From NCBI GenBank assembly GCA_003520205.1, contig DOVG01000117.1, positions 1 through 11,648 of the forward strand: 11,648 nt of DNA. Reading direction: 5' to 3'. The position numbers were made by a program, and so were the translations under genes. This DNA comes from Lachnospiraceae bacterium (GTDB lineage Bacteria; Bacillota; Clostridia; Lachnospirales; Lachnospiraceae). The notes below the pieces were generated by a model. The model saw only the letters and a list, made by a program, of their open reading frames with translations, had not been told where the DNA came from and searched no databases. How positions within the stretch are numbered: position 1 is the first letter of the stretch; each line of letters starts with the position of its first letter. Of the stretch, positions 7,453 through 11,648 are shown piece after piece.

Positions 7453-8478
7453 ATGTCTAAAGTAAAAATCATAAATAGTAATCCGGTTCCGAATATGCCA
7501 TGGCAGGATAGACCGGAAGGAATTAAGGGAGCTCCTATATGGAGATATAGTGAGAATCCTATTATAGGAAGAAATCCGGTAGAAAATGTTGCACGTATCT
7601 TTAACAGTGCAGTAATCCCTTATGAGGACGGATTTGTTGGAGTTTTCAGAGGCGAACAGAGAAATGGTATCTCGATGATATATTTTGGACAGAGTAAGGA
7701 TGCAATCAGCTGGGATATAAATGATAAGCCTATAGAATTTGTAAATGAAAAGGGAGAGGCATTTCAGCCAAGATATGCTTATGATCCACGTCTTCTTAAG
7801 ATTGAAGATACTTATTATATGATGTGGTGTCAGGATTTCTATGGTGCATCTATCGGTCTTGCCAGGACTACAGATTTTAAGACATTTACAAGACTTGAGA
7901 ATCCATTTATTCCATTTAACAGAAATGCGGTTCTCTTTCCGAGGAAAGTAAATGGAAATTATATAATGCTTAGCAGACCATCAGACAGCGGACATACTCC
8001 TTTTGGAGATATCTTCCTCTCTGAGAGTCCGGATCTTACCTACTGGGGAAAACACAGGCACGTTATGGAAAGAAGTACTGAGTGGTGGGAATCTCTTAAA
8101 ATCGGAGGAGGAGCTGCACCTATAGAGACAACAGAGGGATGGCTGTTGTTCTATCATGGCGTGGCAGGAACCTGTAATGGATATGTTTATTCCATAGGAG
8201 GGGCAATTCTTGATATAGATCAGCCGTCAAAGGTTAAGTATCGTTCAGAGAATTATCTTATAACACCGGAAGAATGGTATGAGGAAAGAGGTTTTGTTCC
8301 AAATGTCACTTTCCCGTGCGCTACCATACATGACTCTGAAACAGGAAGAATAGCACTTTATTATGGATGTGCTGACAGTTATGTGGGAGTTGCATTCACA
8401 TATGTGGATGAGATAGTTCAGTACATAAAAGATCATAGTGTAACCAGAGAATCTGATACGGAGATTGGAATCAGATAA
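7453..8478 (+). CDS. GH130 family beta-mannoside/manno-oligosaccharide phosphorylase
   Basis: A 341-residue cytosolic enzyme of glycoside hydrolase family 130, inverting phosphorylases that use inorganic phosphate to release alpha-mannose 1-phosphate from beta-mannosides. The five-bladed propeller pattern is visible: ENPIIGR with NSAVIPYEDGFVGVFRGEQR (30-70), YAYDPRLLKIEDTYYMMW (108-125) with Asp111 as the expected general acid, GLARTTDF (135-142), KIGGGAAPIETTEGWLLFYHG (216-236) with the phosphate-side His235, and ALYYGCADSYVGVA near 301-314. Full family length, no signal peptide. GAGGT at 7440-7444 sets the start. Sequence style fits the manno-oligosaccharide branch (GH130_2) rather than mannosylglucose phosphorylase, but subfamily is inferred. 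The LacI gene upstream is the likely regulator. Confidence 0.88.
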   Translation: MSKVKIINSNPVPNMPWQDRPEGIKGAPIWRYSENPIIGRNPVENVARIFNSAVIPYEDGFVGVFRGEQRNGISMIYFGQSKDAISWDINDKPIEFVNEKGEAFQPRYAYDPRLLKIEDTYYMMWCQDFYGASIGLARTTDFKTFTRLENPFIPFNRNAVLFPRKVNGNYIMLSRPSDSGHTPFGDIFLSESPDLTYWGKHRHVMERSTEWWESLKIGGGAAPIETTEGWLLFYHGVAGTCNGYVYSIGGAILDIDQPSKVKYRSENYLITPEEWYEERGFVPNVTFPCATIHDSETGRIALYYGCADSYVGVAFTYVDEIVQYIKDHSVTRESDTEIGIR

Positions 8479-8504
8479 TTGAATAAGTGATAATGGGGGC
8501 TGTT

Positions 8505-8740
8505 ATGACATTTGGAATATATTTTGATGAAGAAAATAAAATATTTCAACTGAAAATGCGCTTTTTTTTCAATGGTATATCTGTGGCAGGCGGTACTTAT
8601 CGGTATCTATGATATACTGATGATTTACTTTATATCACGGAGCGGATATTTTATAATCCATATACTTATTTTTGGTTCTATGCTGCTTAATTATCCGAAA
8701 ATGATTATTCTTAATCACTGCATTGACAGTTATATCGAAC
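8505..8740 (+). pseudogene. Interrupted small membrane-protein ORF (host gene of the IS insertion)
   Basis: ATG 8505, five bases after a GGGGG ribosome site, opens MTFGIYFDEENKIFQLKMRF and stops at 8610-8612 after 35 residues. A second frame, offset by one base and carrying ATG 8572, encodes a hydrophobic segment (QAVLIGIYDILMIYF, then GYFIIHILIFGSMLL). Removing one T from the T8 run at 8562-8569 would fuse the two. The hydrophobic frame then meets the IS605 end at 8741, where its last residues come from the insertion. The first 17 residues loosely recall the N-terminus of GH36 alpha-galactosidases, but nothing after them does, so the gene may be a deletion fusion. Function unknown; follows GH130 by 26 bases. 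Confidence 0.5.
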
Positions 8741-8900
8741 GTGACATACTCCCACCACTTTCGCTTCGCTAAGAAGTGGGGGCTTCTCGTTCGAGTAATC
8801 TAATGATTACAGCATACACGAGCTATCCCCGTCTGTCCGACGGTTCTATTTATACTTAGATACTTAAGTATCTCATTCCTTCATTACGTATATTTATAGC
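8741..8900 (-). ncRNA. Putative omega RNA (TnpB guide RNA scaffold)
   Basis: Minus-strand RNA from the 3' end of tnpB through the IS right end. Paired segments are visible: CCGTC/GACGG (8829-8843), GTAATC/GATTAC (8795-8810), CTCG/CGAG (8786-8795), and a terminal stem of CACTT/AAGTG extended by CCC/GGG around a bulged A (8751-8760 with 8774-8782). The flank order, GACGGGGATAGCTCG then GAGAAGCCCCCACTT then GGTGGGAGTATGTCAC, matches the omega RNA ends of Clostridia TnpB elements. The guide would start at 8740 and read GTTCGATATAACTGTCAATG. The 5' boundary is an estimate. Confidence 0.65.
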
Positions 8901-9980
8901 TGCATTTATGTCGCGGTCATGTTCATTATTGCACTTTGGACATATCCATTTTCTTATTGACAGATCTTTTGTTTCTTCGTTTTTATAGCCACAACAATGA
9001 CATATCTGACTTGATGGATAGAATTTATCAATCTTTACAAAGTGTTTTCCTCTATCCCGAAGCTTATACTCCAGATAACTGGTAAACATCCCCCATCCAT
9101 TGTCAGATATTGATTTTCCGAAGTTATGTTCCTGCGACATCACTTTCATATCAAGATCTTCCATACATACTGCATCTACGCGATTGGCTATCTCGGTAGA
9201 TTCTTTATGAAGAAAATCCTTTCTCTGATTAGCGATATGTTTATGTAGTCTTGCAATCTTGTTTTTTTGTTTATGATAATTGTTTGAACCTTTTTCCATT
9301 TTAGACAGCTTCCTCTGCTGTCTTGCCAGTCTTGCTAGTGCCTGTTTATAGAACTTTGGATAATCACAGGAATTACCATCACTATCTACATATAGTGATG
9401 ACATAGAATAATCCAGTCCTATCGTTATATCTGAAGGAACCTCTTTAATACTAATGACAAATTCAAAAAGAACTGATACATAATACTTTCCATCCGGTTC
9501 CTGAGATACCGTAACAGATTTGAGATTCCAGTCATCTGGCACAGGTCTGTGATAGATCATCTTTACCTTTCCAATCTTGGGCAGCTTTATATGATTTGAT
9601 TCTATGGAAATGTTATTGTTCACGCATACTGTTGAATATGACTTATGATTATTCTTTTTAGATTTAAACCTAGGAAATCCAACTTTCTTATCTCTGAAAT
9701 AGTTTTTATATGCAGTATCAAGATGTCTCAGACTCTGCTGCAGAGCAATGCTGTCTACATCTTTCAAGAAAGTAAGTTCCTGCTTTAATAATTTCAGGTC
9801 ATTTGCGTTATCATAATAATTAAGACTTGTTCCGTTCTTATCATAAGCATTAATTCTCTCAGCAAGATAATGATTGTAAACAAGTCTTACACATCCAAAC
9901 GTCTGCTGCAGGAGCTGTTCCTGAGCTTTGTTGGGTTTAATCCTGTATTTGATTGCTCTGTTTGTTTTTACGTCTGCCAT
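8856..9980 (-). CDS. tnpB: TnpB, IS605 OrfB-type RNA-guided nuclease
   Basis: A 374-residue full-length TnpB, the omega-RNA-guided DNA nuclease ancestral to Cas12. N-terminal helix-turn-helix-like segment: RAIKYRIKPNKAQEQLL with CVRLVYNHYLAERI (8-43). Split RuvC active site: Asp190 in ITIGLDYS, Glu274 in VCMEDLDM, Asp357 in EHDRDINAAINI. Four-cysteine zinc ribbon: Cys327/Cys330 and Cys347/Cys350. All catalytic positions are intact. ATG 9980 has a strong GGGGGAGG ribosome site, and the gene overlaps tnpA by 44 bases. Its 3' end probably forms part of the omega RNA. It promotes transposon retention by cutting the empty donor site next to the target motif. Confidence 0.93.
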   Translation of the reverse strand: MADVKTNRAIKYRIKPNKAQEQLLQQTFGCVRLVYNHYLAERINAYDKNGTSLNYYDNANDLKLLKQELTFLKDVDSIALQQSLRHLDTAYKNYFRDKKVGFPRFKSKKNNHKSYSTVCVNNNISIESNHIKLPKIGKVKMIYHRPVPDDWNLKSVTVSQEPDGKYYVSVLFEFVISIKEVPSDITIGLDYSMSSLYVDSDGNSCDYPKFYKQALARLARQQRKLSKMEKGSNNYHKQKNKIARLHKHIANQRKDFLHKESTEIANRVDAVCMEDLDMKVMSQEHNFGKSISDNGWGMFTSYLEYKLRDRGKHFVKIDKFYPSSQICHCCGYKNEETKDLSIRKWICPKCNNEHDRDINAAINIRNEGMRYLSI

Positions 9981-10383
9981 CAGGTTTATCCTCCCCCTGG
10001 GATTTGATATATTCCTTTATGACATCTATAGTTACACCACCTGTGGTAATAAGACAGAAGCTTTTCGACCAGAAGTACTCTTTCCAAAGTTTTTGTCTTA
10101 TTTCCGGATATTCCTTTTTTATCAATCTGCTGCTTGCAGATTTATATGCATTCAGAAATTTAGACAGCTCCGAATTAGGCTCTGCCTTGAAAAGAACATG
10201 GACATAATCTATGTCATGATTCCATTCCTCAATGGATATGTTGTAATTGGGAGCAATATATTCAAATATCTCTCTTAAACGTTTTGATATATCATCATTT
10301 ATCACTTTTCTGCGATATTTCACTACCATAACTAAATGATAATGCATCGAGAATACCGAATGATTATTAGATTCTAAATACAC
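9937..10383 (-). CDS. tnpA: TnpA, IS200/IS605 Y1 transposase with altered HUH motif
   Basis: A 148-residue Y1 single-strand transposase starting at GTG (10383-10381), with AAAGGAG upstream. Family features: SVFSMHYHLVMVVKYRRKVI near the start, a helix SELSKFLNAYKSASSRLIKK, the FWSKSFCLITTGG segment, and the catalytic Tyr125 in VIKEYIKSQG. The metal-binding HUH site, normally His-hydrophobic-His, here reads Tyr60-Val61-His62 (in DIDYVHVLF), the codon being TAT where CAT is expected. The rest of the protein is intact. If the substitution abolishes metal binding, the transposase is inactive. Confidence 0.9.
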   Translation of the reverse strand: MYLESNNHSVFSMHYHLVMVVKYRRKVINDDISKRLREIFEYIAPNYNISIEEWNHDIDYVHVLFKAEPNSELSKFLNAYKSASSRLIKKEYPEIRQKLWKEYFWSKSFCLITTGGVTIDVIKEYIKSQGEDKPDGRRKNKQSNQIQD

Positions 10384-10421
10384 TTTATTTAAGCTCCTTT
10401 TATATATTTACCACTGAATTA

Positions 10422-10450
10422 ATTATATCATATTGAGACATCTTTTTCAA
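10422..10450 (-). promoter_or_regulatory. Promoter of tnpA-tnpB
   Basis: On the minus strand, TTGAAA (10450-10445), a 17-base spacer, and TATAAT (10427-10422) with a TG one base upstream (extended -10). It lies inside the IS left end, about 40 bases before the tnpA start codon. Confidence 0.75.
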
Positions 10451-10493
10451 TGAAAGATAGACGATTTATTATAGATTTTTAGAGCCCGTTAGT

Positions 10494-10533
10494 GCGATTC
10501 ATCCCCGCCTTAAAGAAGACGGAGTATTCTCGC
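10494..10533 (-). repeat. IS605 left-end subterminal hairpin
   Basis: Inner stem of 9 bp, pairing CCCCGCCTT (10503-10511) with AAGACGGAG (10516-10524) through two wobbles, with an AAAG loop. An outer GCGA/TCGC pair (10494-10497 and 10530-10533) closes it. It shares a CGAGAA lead-in with the right-end hairpin, as expected for the TnpA recognition hairpins. It could alternatively be the right end of an older tnpB element. Confidence 0.65.
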
Positions 10534-10542
10534 TTAGAATTG

Positions 10543-10574
10543 ATAAAAATATACATGCTGAAACACAGAGATAA
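10543..10574 (+). pseudogene. Distal tail of the IS-interrupted ORF
   Basis: Joining base 8740 directly to 10543 keeps the hydrophobic frame open. It continues from SYIE into HKNIHAETQR and ends at TAA 10572-10574, inside the left arm of the next terminator. This is the likely original gene end. It depends on the inferred left IS boundary, although nearby boundaries such as 10534 also stay in frame. Confidence 0.4.
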
Positions 10575-10598
10575 TATATTTATTATTTCTGTGTTTTT
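10561..10598 (+). terminator. Rho-independent terminator of the interrupted host gene
   Basis: A 16-bp stem (10561-10576 with 10581-10596, one G-U wobble) with a TATT loop, starting AAACACAGAG and ending TCTGTGTTT, merges into a T5 run at 10594-10598. It overlaps the reconstructed stop codon and marks the end of the transcription unit that the IS605 element entered. Confidence 0.75.
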
Positions 10599-10602
10599 GT
10601 GT

Positions 10603-10756
10603 TATAATAGGCATCGATTTTCTTTGAAAATCGATGCTCCGACCAAAGGGAGGATACGCTGCATGAAATGCAGCCAATCCTTGCGAAGCAAGGATTGCAT
10701 AGCTGCGAAGCAGATATGGTACAATAGGCATCGATTTTCTTTGAAAATCGATGCTC
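10603..10756 (+). repeat. Array of perfect hairpins bounded by a duplicated 34-bp palindromic repeat
   Basis: Five inverted repeats follow one another. H1 (10611-10637) and H5 (10728-10754) are the same 27-bp palindrome, 12-bp arms GCATCGATTTTC/GAAAATCGATGC around TTT, lying within identical 34-bp copies at 10606-10639 and 10723-10756. Between them: H2 (10658-10674) GCTGCAT-GAA-ATGCAGC, H3 (10675-10697) CAATCCTTGC-GAA-GCAAGGATTG, and H4 (10698-10718) with core CTGC-GAA-GCAG. H2 and H3 are directly adjacent. Each 34-bp copy begins within a possible extended -10 (TGTTATAAT at 10600-10608 and TGGTACAAT at 10717-10725). H5 is followed by TCATTTTTATT and may terminate. The array has REP/MITE-like character, with no matching coding gene. 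Confidence 0.8.
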
Positions 10757-10788
10757 ATTTTTATTAATAATATGTTGAGGCAGAAAAG

Positions 10789-11648
10789 ATGATTAAAAAA
10801 GAAATAAATGAAATAAAATCTCTATTTGATACCATTCAGGACTGCGGGATTCAGCGACTTGCAGGCTGCTATGTGAATGGTGATAAAACAAAGGTTAAAA
10901 CATTTAATGAGACCTTCTATAATCTTCCTGAAGAAGAAATGTATAAATATCTGGAGATATTTAGAAAAACCCTGTCAGGTACTCCGGGAAAGAATCTTCT
11001 GGATATGCAGTTTGTAGATGTAGAGAGTGAGTCAGATGAAAAAGGAAGGGGACTTCTTAATAAGCTGAGACTTTCAGAACTTGCTGATGAAGCATTTCTT
11101 GATAAATTCTATGACAGTGTTATCGAGAATTATAATTTTGTAGGGAACTATCTGATACTTCTTATATGTCAGAATTACGATGTTCCGGGTATTACAACAG
11201 ATGGGATTGAGATGGATGATGCATCCGAGGAAGTATATAGATATATTCTTTGCAGCATCTGTCCGATGAAGCTTACTAAACCGGGACTAGGCTTTGATGA
11301 TGATCTCGGAGAAATACATACCTTAAGACAGATATTTGCTGTAGAGCTTCCTGATAACGGATTTTTATTTCCTGCATTTAATGATAGAAGTACAGATGAT
11401 AATGCAATTCTTTATTCCAGCAGAAAGGCTGATGTTCTGCAGGATGCATTTCTGGAGAAGGTGCTGGATGTATCGGCTACACTTCCTGCAAAGCAGCAGA
11501 AGGAGGGATTTACAGAGTTTGTAACAGAGGTTCTTGGAGATGAATCCAGCTTTGAAACGGTACTTGCTATTCAGGAAAATCTGAAGGAAACTGTAAATAA
11601 CAAAAAGTCTGAAGCAGAAGGGGAAACAGTTTTTCTTGATAAGCAGTC
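10789..11648 (+). CDS. DUF4317 family protein (partial, N-terminal 286 residues)
   Basis: ATG 10789 follows GAGG (10777-10780) at 8-base spacing and opens a frame that stays open to the window edge. The start IKKEINEIKSLFDTIQDCGI and the segments RLAGCYVNGDKTKVKTFNET and FLFPAFNDRSTDDNAILYSS match DUF4317 proteins, cytosolic proteins of unknown function common in Lachnospiraceae and related Firmicutes. The family is about 400 residues, so roughly a quarter to a third is missing. The N-terminal region is predicted mixed alpha/beta with no signal peptide or membrane segment. Its leader contains the hairpin array, whose last hairpin ends 34 bases before the start codon. That hairpin may affect expression, which is inference. 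Confidence 0.85.
   Translation, partial: MIKKEINEIKSLFDTIQDCGIQRLAGCYVNGDKTKVKTFNETFYNLPEEEMYKYLEIFRKTLSGTPGKNLLDMQFVDVESESDEKGRGLLNKLRLSELADEAFLDKFYDSVIENYNFVGNYLILLICQNYDVPGITTDGIEMDDASEEVYRYILCSICPMKLTKPGLGFDDDLGEIHTLRQIFAVELPDNGFLFPAFNDRSTDDNAILYSSRKADVLQDAFLEKVLDVSATLPAKQQKEGFTEFVTEVLGDESSFETVLAIQENLKETVNNKKSEAEGETVFLDKQ

Larger units (their letters stand above)
8741..10542 (-). mobile_element. IS200/IS605-family insertion sequence (tnpA plus tnpB)
   Basis: The element carries tnpA and tnpB in the same orientation with a 44-base overlap, plus subterminal hairpins at each end. The right end on the minus strand is taken as GTATGTCAC at 8741, directly followed by the host sequence. The left end is inferred upstream of the 10494-10533 hairpin, with TTTAT (10547-10543, minus strand) a candidate target motif. 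Both end hairpins are preceded by CGAGAA and followed by a GGG-A-ATG-TC-C pattern, which supports their being paired ends. The left boundary could be off by about 10 bases. There is no inverted repeat or target duplication, as expected for single-strand transposition. Confidence 0.8.

Noticed and set aside
10603..10756. A CRISPR array
   Set aside because: Only two copies of the 34-bp repeat exist, 117 bases apart, and the intervening sequence is itself hairpins rather than unique spacers; no cas genes are present.
10492..10767. A 91-residue plus-strand frame across the IS left end and the hairpin array
   Set aside because: It crosses IS DNA, a terminator and repeats, and its repeated YNRHRFSLKIDA segment only reflects the duplicated palindrome. 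Only its last part, from ATG 10663, has a ribosome site and is noted separately.

Overview
The window looks like AT-rich chromosomal DNA from a gut or rumen Lachnospiraceae (Butyrivibrio/Roseburia-like Clostridia). This rests on heavy AGA/ATA codon use, a DUF4317 protein, a GH130 mannoside phosphorylase paired with a LacI regulator, a DUF4176 protein, and a Clostridia-type IS605 element. It is family-level recognition from the sequence, not a database match.

Layout. (1) 1-3478, plus strand: the end of a probable HD-GYP regulator, a DHH/DHHA1 phosphoesterase, a strong terminator, then an MFS transporter and a GNAT-type protein in one operon. (2) 3441-6057: a bidirectional hairpin separates that operon from a minus-strand pair, a 702-residue protein with a glycine-rich repetitive C-terminal half and, joined by a TAATG overlap, a DUF4176 protein. 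The pair looks like an orphan type VII secretion or polymorphic-toxin-like cargo module. (3) 6080-8478: a divergent promoter region with palindromic operators, a LacI-family regulator, a branched terminator, and a GH130 phosphorylase. (4) 8505-10574: a small membrane-protein ORF remnant interrupted by a complete IS200/IS605 element (tnpA and tnpB on the minus strand, with end hairpins and a putative omega RNA). (5) 10561-11648: a terminator, an array of near-contiguous perfect hairpins bounded by two copies of one 34-bp palindrome-containing repeat, and the start of a DUF4317 protein that runs off the window.

How the parts work together. LacI and GH130 form a plausible manno-oligosaccharide use module. 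The 702-residue protein and DUF4176 protein are translationally coupled and probably act together. In the IS605 element TnpB keeps all RuvC and zinc-finger residues, but TnpA has Tyr where the first His of its HUH metal site belongs, so the element may be a guide-RNA nuclease that can no longer transpose by itself.

The least explained parts are the hairpin array at 10611-10754, the 702-residue/DUF4176 pair with its unusual promoter repeats, and the IS605 insertion with its interrupted host ORF.
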